A stretch of DNA of 64,000 nucleotides from Serratia marcescens (GCA_015548865.1 JADMXW010000002.1:145008-209007), one strand, 5' to 3'; positions 46,545 through 56,180 are shown, numbered from the stretch's first letter. The notes: generated by a model from the sequence alone, not told the origin. A program made the numbers and translations.

Positions 46545-46634
46545 GGTGAGGTGTCCGAGTGGCTGAAGGAGCACGCCTGGAAAGTGTGTATACGTGAAAA
46601 CGTATCGAGGGTTCGAATCCCTCCCTCACCGCCA
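46545..46634 (+). tRNA. tRNA-Ser (anticodon GGA)
   Basis: A 90-nt class II serine tRNA with acceptor GGTGAGG / CCTCACCGCCA, D-arm TCCGAGTGGC, anticodon loop CTGGAAA (anticodon GGA), a long variable arm and T-loop TTCGAATC. CCA is encoded. E. coli has two such genes (serW, serX); which one this corresponds to is not clear. Confidence 0.97.
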
Positions 46635-46644
46635 CATACAAAAC

Positions 46645-46681
46645 AAAACGCCCCTGATCACTCAGGGGCGTTTTGTTTTTA
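46645..46681 (+). terminator. Terminator of tRNA-Ser(GGA)
   Basis: A stem of about 11 bp (aacgcccctga / tcaggggcgtt) with a short loop is followed by 'ttgttttt'. It starts 11 bp after the tRNA and lies just before the convergent permease stop. Confidence 0.9.
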
Positions 46682-46694
46682 GCCTTCGGATATC

Positions 46695-48359
46695 TTACTC
46701 CCCACACTGATAACGCTGATATACTTGTATTCCCAACAGCATCATGACCAGGCTTACCATCATCGCCACCGTCGCCATTGCCATTCCCTGCCCCACAGAT
46801 CCTTGCTCAAACTGCCGCCAAATAAAAATCGACGTAGTTTGTACACCTGCTGGAGCCAGAAGTAATGAGGTCACCAGTTCGCGAACAGCCACGGCAAACA
46901 CCAGCAACATAGCGGCCATTAAACTGGGGAAAATAAGTGGTGCGACCACATAGCGTAATGCTTTCAACGTGGAAGCGCCGTGAACACGCGCCGCCGCTTC
47001 CAGATTGGGTCCAAGTTGGCGCAATGCGGCACTGACATAGCGAATCGGATACGGCAGTAACAAGCAGCTATAAGCCAGCAGGAGAATCGACCAGGTATTG
47101 TAGGGCGTCACCGGCCAAAAGCTACGATTCCAGGCCAGTATCAATCCAACGCCGACAACAATGCCAGGTAACGCGACAGGCAGCAGTGATAACCCATCCA
47201 GCAGCGCTGCACCGCGAACGCGTTTCGCCGTCACCAGCCAGGCAACTAAAGTCCCAACGACGCCGGTCAATAACGCCGTTCCCCCCGCCAATCCCATACT
47301 GCTAAATAGCGCACCTAATGCTGCACCATGGGTAGCGAATAACGCACCAAAGTGCCTCAGTGTTGTATTCTCCAGAGAAAGCCCGCCAGAGAGCGTCCCC
47401 GAGAAGGCCGTTACCAGCATTGCACTAACGGGAATCCATACAGCAACCGCCGCCACGCCGGCAAACAACATGACGATAGGCACTGTCCACCAGCCCCCCG
47501 GATGGCGTATTACAACAGCCGCAGGCTTTCCCGTTAGGGTACCGACTTCTTTTCCCGCTGTAAGAGCCCGTTGCACCGCGAAGGCCGTTAGCACCATTGA
47601 TACTAATGACAAAGAGAGCACCGCAGCCCCAGGCAGATCAATTGGCCAATCCGCCAGCCGTTGTTCTATGCCCGTAGTGAGCGCCTGAACCCCCGCATGC
47701 GGCCCAATGGCAGCAGGTACACCATACTCTTCTATCGCAAGAGCAAACGCCAACAGCGTACTGGCAGCAATGGCAGGTAAAGCCAATGGCAATGTGACAC
47801 TAAAAAATGCCCTCCAAGGCCCTGCGCCATGCACACGAGCAACATCTGCCAGCCTTCCACCATTACTTGCCATACTGCGCGAGACCGCGAAATACACCAC
47901 CGGAAAGATATTCAGCGACATCACAATCACCATCCCCGATAGAGAAAAAAGCAGCATGCTAAATTTGATGGAAAAAAGTTGTTCCAAATACCCACGCGGT
48001 TGTAACGCTAGCATCCATGAGAGTGCTGAGATATACGGCGGGATCAAAAAAGGAATCAGAAATAACAAGTCCCATACTTTAGCCCAGGGAATATGAAACA
48101 GCCCACGTAACGTGCCTAGCGTTATCCCTAGCAAACCGCTCAATAATGCCACGCCCATCCCGAGGGCAAAGGTATTTGAAAGCAGTGGACCAAGTCGAGA
48201 ATCCTGCGACACGTCGATAAATGCCTTAAACGGCTCGCGCAGCGAGCCTGAATCAAGTGCTGGGAAAATAGCTTGCAGTACCACAAAGATGACGGGAACA
48301 CCCACCAGCAGTAAAAGCATTGCCACTGTTATCAGTGGCAATAATGTAAAACCTCTCAT
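46695..48359 (-). CDS. ABC transporter permease, Fe3+/organophosphate type (FbpB-like fused dimer)
   Basis: A 554-residue permease with about 12 membrane helices made of two homologous halves, the FbpB/SfuB architecture. Each half has an EAA-type coupling loop: VARVHGAGPWRAFFSVTLPLALPAI and AARVHGASTLKALRYVVAPLIFPSL (first residues of each). It partners the substrate-binding protein 43 bp upstream and the ATPase before that. The cargo could be ferric iron or a phosphorylated compound; members of this family carry either. Confidence 0.85.
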   Translation of the reverse strand: MRGFTLLPLITVAMLLLLVGVPVIFVVLQAIFPALDSGSLREPFKAFIDVSQDSRLGPLLSNTFALGMGVALLSGLLGITLGTLRGLFHIPWAKVWDLLFLIPFLIPPYISALSWMLALQPRGYLEQLFSIKFSMLLFSLSGMVIVMSLNIFPVVYFAVSRSMASNGGRLADVARVHGAGPWRAFFSVTLPLALPAIAASTLLAFALAIEEYGVPAAIGPHAGVQALTTGIEQRLADWPIDLPGAAVLSLSLVSMVLTAFAVQRALTAGKEVGTLTGKPAAVVIRHPGGWWTVPIVMLFAGVAAVAVWIPVSAMLVTAFSGTLSGGLSLENTTLRHFGALFATHGAALGALFSSMGLAGGTALLTGVVGTLVAWLVTAKRVRGAALLDGLSLLPVALPGIVVGVGLILAWNRSFWPVTPYNTWSILLLAYSCLLLPYPIRYVSAALRQLGPNLEAAARVHGASTLKALRYVVAPLIFPSLMAAMLLVFAVAVRELVTSLLLAPAGVQTTSIFIWRQFEQGSVGQGMAMATVAMMVSLVMMLLGIQVYQRYQCGE

Positions 48360-48401
48360 TTTTTACTCCTGCGCCAGCACCGAGCTGGCGCGACTCATCT
48401 C

Positions 48402-49391
48402 TTAACGTTGACCAAACTGGCTTGCAAAACGCGCCAAAATAGCGTTGCGAGATGTACTGGCAGCATCACCTTCTGGAAGTAACGTCAGAGATTTAAATAG
48501 CGGGCGCTTGGCATCGATATCTTGACGAGCCGGCATCAACCAGGCTTCGGCAACCGCCTGCTGCCCTGCCGGGGAGAGCACATAATCAACAAATGCCTTT
48601 GCCTGCTCCTGATGTTGACTGCTTTTCAGAATCATCATCGGGCGTGGCGCAATGGCGGTGCCACTGCTGGGGAAAATCACCTTGATTGACTCGCCTTGTT
48701 CGACACTGTTATAGGCTACATAATCGACGGCACCAAATACGGCGGCCTTTGCGCCTTGTAATACGGGTGTTAACGCTTGTGCGTTAGGCCCGGCAACGAT
48801 CATTCCGTTGTTTTTCAGTGCATCAAACAGCGCCCAAGCCTTTTCACCTTGTGCATTTTGCAAACCAATAACAAGGTCTAACGAGGCACCAGACAGCGCA
48901 GGATCGGGTGTGGTCACCTTATCTTTAAAAGCAGGCTGCGCCAAATCTTGCCAGTCTTTCGGTTCTGGTGTACCGCTTTTACTGTTCCACACAATACCCA
49001 ACGCCGAAATGCCTTGTGCAACGTAATAAGGCGTTTTGAACTGTGCAGGAACCTGAGCCGCATTTTTACTTTCATAGGCCAGCAACCAGCCACGCTGCTG
49101 TAAATCCGTTGCCGTATCCCATGATGCAGAGATCAACACATCCGCACGCGGATTAGCTTGTTCTGCATCGAGTCTTGCCATCACCTTGCCTGTGGTGGCT
49201 TGAAATATATCGACTTTAACCCCGGTTTCTTTTTCAAAACCCGCAGCCAGCTTATTGCTCAGCGATCCCGGCCCGGCGGTATACACCGTTAATGCCAACG
49301 CACTGCTACTTACCATGACCAAAGAAAGCGCCATACCCGTAAATACTCCTGATGTGATCTTTTTGCTGATGTTCGATTGACTCATGTTCAT
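48402..49391 (-). CDS. ABC transporter periplasmic substrate-binding protein (FbpA/AfuA-like)
   Basis: A 329-residue exported protein with a long signal sequence ending around residue 33 (SALA-LTVYTAGPG). The fold class is the type II binding protein of the ferric/2-aminoethylphosphonate/hexose-phosphate group, with ISASWDTATDLQQRG, PYYVAQGISALGIVWN and PFASSGTAIAPRP-like segment (actually FPSSGTAIAPRP). FbpA iron sites need adjacent tyrosines; here the region reads DYVAYN, not a clear YY pair, so iron is not certain. A ggggag site precedes the ATG. It is the middle gene of the operon. Confidence 0.82.
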   Translation of the reverse strand: MNMSQSNISKKITSGVFTGMALSLVMVSSSALALTVYTAGPGSLSNKLAAGFEKETGVKVDIFQATTGKVMARLDAEQANPRADVLISASWDTATDLQQRGWLLAYESKNAAQVPAQFKTPYYVAQGISALGIVWNSKSGTPEPKDWQDLAQPAFKDKVTTPDPALSGASLDLVIGLQNAQGEKAWALFDALKNNGMIVAGPNAQALTPVLQGAKAAVFGAVDYVAYNSVEQGESIKVIFPSSGTAIAPRPMMILKSSQHQEQAKAFVDYVLSPAGQQAVAEAWLMPARQDIDAKRPLFKSLTLLPEGDAASTSRNAILARFASQFGQR

Positions 49392-49403
49392 TGTATGACT
49401 CCC

Positions 49404-50090
49404 CTACTCTGCATTTACTGTGGAAACGGATACAAGCTGGCCCGAGGACAAGGTCGCGATCGCATCTGCCATCGTCTTCGCTTCTTCTCGGTCGTGTGTG
49501 ACATACACCGCCGTCGTGCCTAGCTGGCGCAGCAACACCGCCATCTCTTTACTGAGCGACTCACGGAGATCCCTATCGAGATTGGAAAGCGGTTCATCGA
49601 ACAGCAAGATCCGAGGTTCAGCCACCACGGCACGTGCCAAAGCGACTCGCTGTTGTTGCCCACCTGATAATGCGGAAGGATAGCGGTCAGCCAGCATTTG
49701 CAACCCAACACGCGCCAACGCGACATCCGTTTTTTCTTTACGGCGAGCACCATTGAGACCGCGCATCTTCAATGGAAAAGCGACGTTCTCGCGTACGGTC
49801 ATATGCGGCCACAGTGCATAGTCTTGAAAAACCATGCCCAAATCGCGTTGCTCCGGCGGTGAGCTAAAACGTGCATCCGCGACCCGAACACCCCCGAAGG
49901 CAATGCTGCCATCCATGGGTTGCAGTAACCCCGCCAAGAGCTTAAGCAGCGTACTCTTACCGCACCCTGAAGGGCCCAGCAAAGCGAGCACCGAGCCAGC
50001 CGGCACATGAAGATCGATAGCATGCAGGATGGGTTGTTGTGCAATGTGGAAGCTGAGGCCGCTAACCGTGATATCAGCGGAGCGGTTCAT
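49404..50090 (-). CDS. ABC transporter ATP-binding protein (FbpC-like, short)
   Basis: A 228-residue ATPase with Walker A GPSGCGKST, Q-loop VFQDYALWPHM, signature LSGGQQQRVALARA, Walker B ILLFDEPLSNLD and H-loop VTHDREEA. It lacks the C-terminal TOBE/regulatory domain found in many FbpC and MalK-type proteins, ending about 120 residues early. The start at 50090 gives MNRSADITVSGLS, but the ribosome site there is weak. The operon order is ATPase, binding protein, permease, with 12 and 42 bp gaps. No Fur box was seen upstream. Confidence 0.82.
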   Translation of the reverse strand: MNRSADITVSGLSFHIAQQPILHAIDLHVPAGSVLALLGPSGCGKSTLLKLLAGLLQPMDGSIAFGGVRVADARFSSPPEQRDLGMVFQDYALWPHMTVRENVAFPLKMRGLNGARRKEKTDVALARVGLQMLADRYPSALSGGQQQRVALARAVVAEPRILLFDEPLSNLDRDLRESLSKEMAVLLRQLGTTAVYVTHDREEAKTMADAIATLSSGQLVSVSTVNAE

Positions 50091-50427
50091 CGCGCTACTC
50101 CACGCAATGAGTGATATACGTTCCGCGTCATCAGGCACTGCCAAAACACCAACGCATGACAACGCCGTGGGGAGGACAGGCGTATAAAAACCGCCTGCCA
50201 ATAAAGCAGGAAAGGCATAAACATAGTGGCATCCTCTTTGGGACTTTATATCGGAGCCCGTAGGGTAAGAAAGTAATGAGACGGAGTGATGACAGAAAAA
50301 AGACGCTGGCGTGTCACGGGTTTCGATGTATCACATTGGGACACATGTCACCGGAGGAAAGGGATTGTATCAACGAGAGATGAAGAACTGCCGTCAGCAT
50401 AGCAAAACACGCTGACGGCAGAAGTTA
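50091..50427. other. Intergenic region between the ABC operon and phoH
   Basis: About 340 bp without a gene. It should hold the ABC operon promoter. An 11-bp perfect stem (ctgccgtcagc 50388-50398 / gctgacggcag 50411-50421) lies just after the phoH stop and may end phoH transcription, although no T run follows. Confidence 0.5.
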
Positions 50428-51216
50428 TCAGTTATAAGCGAAGAGTGTGCGCTGGCACAATTGCGAACGGACGCAATCCGCCGTGCGGAAGGAAACAATA
50501 CCAATCATGTCATCTTCCTGAAAACGATCCAGTGCATCCTGCAAACCAGATTTCACCCCACTGGGCAGATCACATTGTGTAATATCACCGTTAACAATCA
50601 CCGTGACATTTTCACCCAGACGGGTCAGGAACATCTTCATTTGATTTACCGTGACGTTCTGTGCTTCATCAAGAATGACAACGGCATTTTCAAATGTGCG
50701 CCCTCGCATATAGGCAAAGGGCGCTATTTCCACTTTACCAATTTCAGGTCGCAAACAATATTGCAGGAACGAAGCACCAAGGCGCCGCAGCAACACGTCA
50801 TATACCGGACGGAAATAAGGTGCGAACTTCTCAGTAATATCGCCAGGTAAAAAACCAAGATCCTCATCGGCCTGTAAAACCGGTCGTGTGACAATTATCC
50901 TTTCAACCTCTTTATGAATCAGCGCTTCAGCCGCCTTGGCAGCGCTAAGAAACGTTTTGCCACACCCCGCCTCACCGGTGGCAAAGATTAACTGTTTATT
51001 TTCTATTGCAGACAAGTAATGCTCCTGGGCGATGGTACGAGGTTCAATCGGTGACCTATCGCGATTTTCTCGCGCCATACCGATAGTTTCAATACCGCCC
51101 ATCTGGACCAGAGAAGTGACCGATTCCTCCTCACGCTGACGATGACTGCGTGAATCACGACGAATAACGCGTTTAGCTTCACGACGCGCTTTGATCACTG
51201 CTTTTTGTCTTCCCAT
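50428..51216 (-). CDS. phoH: PhoH phosphate-starvation-inducible ATPase
   Basis: A 262-residue PhoH-family ATPase. Walker A is ATGEAGCGKTFLSAA and Walker B VVILDEAQN. From MGRQKAVIKARREAKRV onward it matches the last 260 or so residues of E. coli PhoH, whose longer annotated form adds about 35 residues. E. coli phoH is in the Pho regulon; only a single CTGTCAT half-site was seen upstream here. The biochemical role (RNA-related helicase-like) is uncertain. It is followed by the flagellar block. Confidence 0.93.
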   Translation of the reverse strand: MGRQKAVIKARREAKRVIRRDSRSHRQREEESVTSLVQMGGIETIGMARENRDRSPIEPRTIAQEHYLSAIENKQLIFATGEAGCGKTFLSAAKAAEALIHKEVERIIVTRPVLQADEDLGFLPGDITEKFAPYFRPVYDVLLRRLGASFLQYCLRPEIGKVEIAPFAYMRGRTFENAVVILDEAQNVTVNQMKMFLTRLGENVTVIVNGDITQCDLPSGVKSGLQDALDRFQEDDMIGIVSFRTADCVRSQLCQRTLFAYN

Positions 51217-51894
51217 AGTGGCACCTTACAGTTTGTTTCACTTACCGCACATGACAGCTGTGCGTGACGTTTCACTCACAAACGAGGTTGGCTTCCTTAT
51301 TAAGCCAAGACTGGAGACATGAAATGTAATACATCGCCAATAATCGCGGCAGACGATAATACCGTCTCCGAACCGGGCGCTGAGGGTTGAAAAACGATGA
51401 AGCAACAGACAGGAATAACGATAAGAAGCGATGATGGAGAAATACACACGGGGAGTTAGCCCCTCACCTCCCTTTATCAACCATCGCGTTTTATGACGGC
51501 GACAGCAGAGGTGATATTGAAAACGACATGTCAGAAGTTGCTGATTGGGTCCCCAAAAGGACATTACCATGTGCGTTCCTCACTGTGGCAAAAACTATTC
51601 CACGGAATAATGATTGACCGTATTAGAACTCCCGTTCATCACCCCGAAAAAATAACCCGAGTTGATGTCAGTAAGATGACATTGCAATAAAATGCCCTCT
51701 GTTGGCAAGCGTTTTTTACAGTCCCATAACATTTATCTATGGTAAAAAAATATAACCCTTTGCCATTGCAGCCTTTTACGACTTCATTTTTTTACGGCGA
51801 GCGTGACATTCCCACAGGCGAGGACATTGCCCCGCCCACAGAACTCTCAGGTTAATACCGAACAGTAATCATCCTGCATCGAGATGAAAAAGCC
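51217..51894. other. Intergenic region between phoH and fliZ
   Basis: A 678-bp gap between two minus-strand genes. It holds the phoH upstream region and the fliZ 3' end. A 65-codon frame at 51493-51690 has no ribosome site or homologue and is not called. I see no RNA gene, repeat or clear terminator. Confidence 0.45.
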
Positions 51895-52404
51895 TCAATA
51901 AAGGCGTTGCCAAGAGAGATATTGATCATATTTACGTAATGCGCTGCGATAAAGTGTATGTTCCTTCTCCGGTAGGTACTCACTTAATTGCTGTTGTACT
52001 CCTTCTGGTGAAAACCTCTCTACTGGGTAATTTTTAGCCAGTAAAATGTCATCCAAACGCCGTAGTCGGATAACATATTCACGCATGGTACTATGTCGCA
52101 CATCCGTTTGGTCAATGAGATATTGGGTAAAATCCTTGATCTTGAAATAACTGGTGCGTGTATTACAAAAAACTTCGCTACAGAAACGGCACACAGGAAT
52201 AAGTTCATCTTGCAGCGACAGCCATACATCCTCATCAATCAAGCGATCAAAATCACCCAGACTTTTTTTATTGATAAGCTGATTGCGAAACACCAGCGAT
52301 ACGCGATCGAGGGGCTTACTGCAATTTGAGCAATGCGTTTGCTTGTGTTTGAAGTCTTTCAGATAGCGGCTAAGAAGCTGCTTTTTTCGCGGTGAAGATA
52401 GCAT
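51895..52404 (-). CDS. fliZ: Flagellar regulatory protein FliZ
   Basis: A 169-residue protein (E. coli 183) related to the SAM-like N-terminal domain of phage integrases. Conserved parts are LLSRYLKDFKHKQTHCSNC, VCRFCSEVFCNTRTSYFKI and MREYVIRLRRLDDILL. FliZ blocks sigma-S promoters and supports flagellar gene expression. A zinc-like cysteine pattern (CSNC, CRFC) is visible. It lies 137 bp after fliA and is probably in the same transcript. Confidence 0.94.
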   Translation of the reverse strand: MLSSPRKKQLLSRYLKDFKHKQTHCSNCSKPLDRVSLVFRNQLINKKSLGDFDRLIDEDVWLSLQDELIPVCRFCSEVFCNTRTSYFKIKDFTQYLIDQTDVRHSTMREYVIRLRRLDDILLAKNYPVERFSPEGVQQQLSEYLPEKEHTLYRSALRKYDQYLSWQRLY

Positions 52405-52541
52405 GAATCCATTCCATGAGAGTGGATATCATTTTTATACAGAGGAGAAATGCTGTGCGACATTCCGTGTCAATGACGCCATTAAGCATACCTGAGCATA
52501 AAGGCTGATATCCTTTAATAACACTATTCTGCGCTCAGTGG

Positions 52542-53264
52542 TTACTGCTCCTGCATTAACTTCGCGCGCAGTCGCTTTATCGCCTGGCTATGCAACTGGC
52601 TGACACGAGACTCCCCGACATCAAGAACCGCCCCAATTTCTTTTAGGTTGAGTTCTTCTTGGTAATAAAGCGTAAGAACCAACTTCTCACGTTCGGGTAA
52701 GTTCTCGATAGCATCCATCACGCGATGGCGTAAATTGCCTTCCATCAACTGATGTAGCGGATTCGCTTCCTCATTGCCTTCTAGCAATGCTTCCGCACTA
52801 TCGCCATGCTCTTCACGCCATTCATCATAAGAAAAAAGCTGACTATTATTGGTATCCAGCAATATCTGACGATAATCTTCCAGCGTGATATTCAGCGACT
52901 GAGCTACTTCCTGCTCCGTTGGTGCTCGACCGAGTTGCTGTTCCGCCTGTTGCATCGCGTGTGCCACTTCCCGCGCATTACGCCGCACACTGCGCGGCAC
53001 CCAATCCCGGCTGCGCAACTCATCCAGCATAGCGCCCCGAATACGTTGCACGGCATAGGTGGTAAATGCGGTTCCCTGCAATGAGTCAAAGCGCTCTACT
53101 GCACTCAGCAGGCCAATGCCTCCAGCTTGCAGCAGATCGTCAAGCTCAACGCTCGCGGGAAGGCGAACCTGTAAACGCAAGGCTTCATGGCGCACGAGTG
53201 GAACATAGCGCTGCCAGAGGGAATTCTTATCCATGGTGCCTTCGGCGGTATACAGATCGCTCAC
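52542..53264 (-). CDS. fliA: Flagellar sigma factor FliA (sigma-28)
   Basis: A 240-residue sigma-28 with sigma regions 2, 3 and 4 intact: LPASVELDDLLQAGGIGLL, AFTTYAVQRIRGAMLDELRSRDWVPRSVRR and LKEIGAVLDVGESRVSQLHSQAI. It directs RNA polymerase to late flagellar and chemotaxis promoters. The start is GTG (MSDLYTAEGTMDK), as in E. coli. Upstream, 'gtcgataa' near 53291-53298 resembles a sigma-28 -10 element but has no matching -35. Confidence 0.97.
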   Translation of the reverse strand: MSDLYTAEGTMDKNSLWQRYVPLVRHEALRLQVRLPASVELDDLLQAGGIGLLSAVERFDSLQGTAFTTYAVQRIRGAMLDELRSRDWVPRSVRRNAREVAHAMQQAEQQLGRAPTEQEVAQSLNITLEDYRQILLDTNNSQLFSYDEWREEHGDSAEALLEGNEEANPLHQLMEGNLRHRVMDAIENLPEREKLVLTLYYQEELNLKEIGAVLDVGESRVSQLHSQAIKRLRAKLMQEQ

Positions 53265-53598
53265 AGTGACAAATACCTACGATGATAGTGTTATCGACAC
53301 TATTATGCGTTTGCGTAGAGTGTCCAATGCTGCGAATAGGGATGTAAAAAGGGGGCTATTTTGGGGTATGTGACGGCAGTATCATGTTTCACGGCTACAG
53401 AGTATATCGAGAAGGCCCCTGTATGATTAACGTTTCTGGCATATTGCAGCACCGACATGAGAGCGAGACCCTCGGTGAGGCCTCGATAGTTATCAAAAAG
53501 ATAATTTCAGCCGCAGTGCCTGTACCCCACTTAAATAAGTGGGGTATTTTCAGTAAATTGATCAATTTACAAACTGAGCAGACCTTCACTCCGTAGAC
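53265..53598. other. Intergenic region between the sugar-modification operon and fliA
   Basis: A 334-bp gap that should carry the fliA promoter. A perfect hairpin, taccccactt with loop aaat and aagtggggta (53523-53546), followed by tttt on the plus strand, lies 53 bp past the end of the glycosylation operon. It may separate the two transcripts. Confidence 0.55.
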
Positions 53599-54336
53599 TC
53601 ACTGTTTGTATTCCTCAATCCACTTTTTTTGCTTATTTTTCAGTTCAGCTAACATTGCCAAACTTCGCCCTTCATCAGCGGTAAGGTCTATAAGAAATTT
53701 TTGATTGGTCTCCAGCAACCAGGCATGGAGGTTCGGCGTATCCCACCAGGCAAGATCAACTAATGCCTCTCTGATTTTTTCTGAGAAACGAAAACGTATG
53801 AGTTTTGCTGGCGAACCGGCATAAATACCATAGGGTTCAGATCTGAAATTGGGAGGAAGTAAAGCTCGCGCACCAATCACACATCCATTTTCGACCATTC
53901 CGCCACCCAGAACCATGGCTTCATCACCGATCCAAACATCGTTTTTAATGATTGTGTCAGCATATTGTGGCGGTGCCGGGTGCTGTAAACCCTCACAAAA
54001 TGCTCCAAACATATTGGTTGATAGGGTTCTCATCTCATGCTGACCGTTTAATATAAACTTTAGGCGCAATCCTCCAGCAACAAAACGCCCCACGCGAAGA
54101 CTTTGAATACCTGCATCATACTTAACGATTGAACCTACGCCAAAGGCAGACCCTTTGCCAATATACAATGTTCCTATATCTGACTCTTCACCTAGCCAGT
54201 TTTGAAAAAAATCATGCGGTATTGCACTATGGAAACCATCCGCGTACTTAATCATTTTAAATTGTTTTGACCACGGGTGGGACTCATCAAAACCAATGCA
54301 ATCATCATCAGTTGTTATTTTCATTTTTTCAATCAC
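53599..54336 (-). CDS. Left-handed beta-helix acetyltransferase (XAT/CatB-like)
   Basis: A 245-residue hexapeptide-repeat enzyme. Imperfect repeats run from about residue 55 to 175 (IGTLYIGKGSAFGVGSIV; IIKNDVWIGDEAMVLGG), with the substrate histidine probably in NGQHEMR or PAPPQYAD loop region, and an IYAGSPAKLIR C-cap as in CatB and nodulation acetyltransferases. Last gene of the five-gene operon, 30 bp after the previous one. It could acylate the amino sugar or the finished glycan. The acyl donor is not evident. Confidence 0.8.
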   Translation of the reverse strand: MIEKMKITTDDDCIGFDESHPWSKQFKMIKYADGFHSAIPHDFFQNWLGEESDIGTLYIGKGSAFGVGSIVKYDAGIQSLRVGRFVAGGLRLKFILNGQHEMRTLSTNMFGAFCEGLQHPAPPQYADTIIKNDVWIGDEAMVLGGGMVENGCVIGARALLPPNFRSEPYGIYAGSPAKLIRFRFSEKIREALVDLAWWDTPNLHAWLLETNQKFLIDLTADEGRSLAMLAELKNKQKKWIEEYKQ

Positions 54337-54366
54337 TCGATATTATCTTTAGCCGGAAACGCATGC

Positions 54367-55017
54367 TCACAATTTAAATACGCGCTTACTCTCATTTTTA
54401 CGTTTCACTCGACCAGGATTACCAAAGGCGACGACACCGCTTTCAATGTCAGTTACAATAACCGACCCCATGCCGATAATCGTATCATCGCCAATCTTTG
54501 TGCATTCCTTAACTGATACACTCATTCCAATAAAGGTTCTTGTACCAATACGGCACCGTCCTCCAAGCGTCGTGTACGTAGACAAAACGCTATGCTCACC
54601 AATATAGCAATCGTGCGCAATACTGGTATTCGGTTGAATGAACACATTATCTGCAAGCGTTGCATCGCAAGAAACATACACACCTTGGCACAAAACAGCG
54701 CCATCACCAACTTGAGTTGACTCTGGAACAAACACGGCAGGATGGATCAAGGTGGTCAGCGTGAGATGATTGGCTTTTACCTTTTCGAAAAGCTGAGCGC
54801 GTCCTGACGGCTCACCGACTGCAATAATAATTTCAACATCATCAGAAGAACCGATAGAAATGAAATCTGTAACGCGATGTCCGTTCAATACTCGTCCTGG
54901 ATTAAAATCATCAATGAAGAAGAAATCATCCCAACGGGATTGAACGGCATTAATGATTTGAGCCAAACAAAGAACTTCCCTGCCCAACCCACCCGCACCA
55001 TAAATGCCCAGTTTCAT
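54367..55017 (-). CDS. NeuD/PglD-like sugar O/N-acyltransferase
   Basis: A 216-residue protein with an N-terminal PglD_N Rossmann-like domain (KLGIYGAGGLGREVLCLA) and a C-terminal left-handed beta-helix (VFVPESTQVGDGAVL, NVFIQPNTSIAHDCYIGEHSVL). The catalytic-type histidine is His in SIAHDCYIG. PglD and similar enzymes acetylate UDP- or dTDP-linked amino sugars. Directly after an aminotransferase, that is its likely step here. The gap to the previous gene is 23 bp. Confidence 0.85.
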   Translation of the reverse strand: MKLGIYGAGGLGREVLCLAQIINAVQSRWDDFFFIDDFNPGRVLNGHRVTDFISIGSSDDVEIIIAVGEPSGRAQLFEKVKANHLTLTTLIHPAVFVPESTQVGDGAVLCQGVYVSCDATLADNVFIQPNTSIAHDCYIGEHSVLSTYTTLGGRCRIGTRTFIGMSVSVKECTKIGDDTIIGMGSVIVTDIESGVVAFGNPGRVKRKNESKRVFKL

Positions 55018-55040
55018 ACTGCTATCCCGTTTGTCGTTTA

Positions 55041-56180
55041 TTAGCGGACCGTCGAAGATCTCTCGGATAAAGTCAAAATCATCGAAATCACGCGATCCTG
55101 ATCGTCTGGCAATAAATCAGCATAAATCGGCAAACACAGCACTGCCTCTGCAATCGATTGAGCAACCGGTAAATTTGATAAACACGCACTTTCGAGCCCT
55201 CGATACATCGGAAAAGAACTGATCAGTGGATAAAAATACCGGCGCGTGAAGATGCCTGCATCCTTCATTTTTGTATAAATTTCATCACGCGTACAGGGAA
55301 ACGTTTTTTCAACAAAGACAGGAAAATAGGCTTGGTTCCATTCAACATTCTCGGGCGCTTCAACCAGCCTCAACCCAGGGATATTTTTTAATGCATCATG
55401 ATAACGATCATAAATTGCCCGTCGCTGCTCCAACGCCTTATCAATATGAGACAACTGCAGCATACCAAAAGCAGCCTGTACTTCGTTCATTTTCCCATTG
55501 ATGCCAGGAGCAACGACGGTGACTTCATCTGCAAATCCAAAATTCTTAAGATAATCAATACGCTTTTTTGTTTTCTCATCAGGGCAAATAATGGCCCCAC
55601 CTTCAATAGTGTTAAACACCTTTGTTGCATGAAAACTCAAAATAGAAAGATCACCATGATTCAGGATACTTTCTCCCTCCGCCCTCACTCCAAATGCATG
55701 TGCCGCGTCATAGATCACTTTTAACCCATAAATATCAGCGATATTTTGGATACGCGCCACATTGGCAGGAATGCCGTAACAGTGTACAGGCAAAATTGCT
55801 GACGTTGCCGGAGTGATAGCCTGCTCAATTTTATTGGGATCCAAATTACAGGTGATGGGATCAATATCAACGAATACCGGTTTTAATCCGTTCCACAATA
55901 AAGTATGCGATGTTGCAACAAAAGAGTACGGCGTGGTGATCACCTCACCCGTGATCCGTAGCGCCTGTAATGCCGTCAACAAGGCCAGTGTGCCATTAGA
56001 AAACAGGCAAAGATGTTTAACACCAAGATACTCGGCCAGTTTTTGTTCAAACTGCTGGTGGTATGTTCCATTGTTCGTTAACCATTTGTTCTCCCAAATT
56101 TGTTCCAGATAAGGGATAAATTCGGCCAATGGGGGAAGCAGTGGACTTGTTACATAGATGTCTTTCATAGAGTCACTCAC
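55041..56180 (-). CDS. DegT/DnrJ/EryC1/StrS sugar aminotransferase (VioA/FdtB-like)
   Basis: A 379-residue PLP enzyme of the sugar-aminotransferase class. The Schiff-base lysine is Lys187 (LSFHATKVFNTIEGGA), and YDAAHAFGV carries the PLP-pairing aspartate. Overall it resembles VioA-type enzymes that make dTDP-4-amino-4,6-dideoxyglucose. The nucleotide-sugar substrate would have to come from rml-type genes elsewhere, since none lie in the window. Two in-frame starts exist (MSDSM and MKDIY); both are plausible. Confidence 0.87.
   Translation of the reverse strand: MSDSMKDIYVTSPLLPPLAEFIPYLEQIWENKWLTNNGTYHQQFEQKLAEYLGVKHLCLFSNGTLALLTALQALRITGEVITTPYSFVATSHTLLWNGLKPVFVDIDPITCNLDPNKIEQAITPATSAILPVHCYGIPANVARIQNIADIYGLKVIYDAAHAFGVRAEGESILNHGDLSILSFHATKVFNTIEGGAIICPDEKTKKRIDYLKNFGFADEVTVVAPGINGKMNEVQAAFGMLQLSHIDKALEQRRAIYDRYHDALKNIPGLRLVEAPENVEWNQAYFPVFVEKTFPCTRDEIYTKMKDAGIFTRRYFYPLISSFPMYRGLESACLSNLPVAQSIAEAVLCLPIYADLLPDDQDRVISMILTLSERSSTVR

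Noticed and set aside
51217..51290. Pho box upstream of phoH
   Set aside because: One CTGTCAT half is present, but no second repeat at 11-bp spacing on either side.
51493..51690. 65-codon frame between phoH and fliZ
   Set aside because: No ribosome-binding site, no recognisable sequence, composition like the surrounding non-coding DNA.
53285..53315. Sigma-28 promoter for fliA ('gtcgataa' on the minus strand)
   Set aside because: The -10-like part is good, but no TAAA element stands 15 bp upstream; kept only as a remark.
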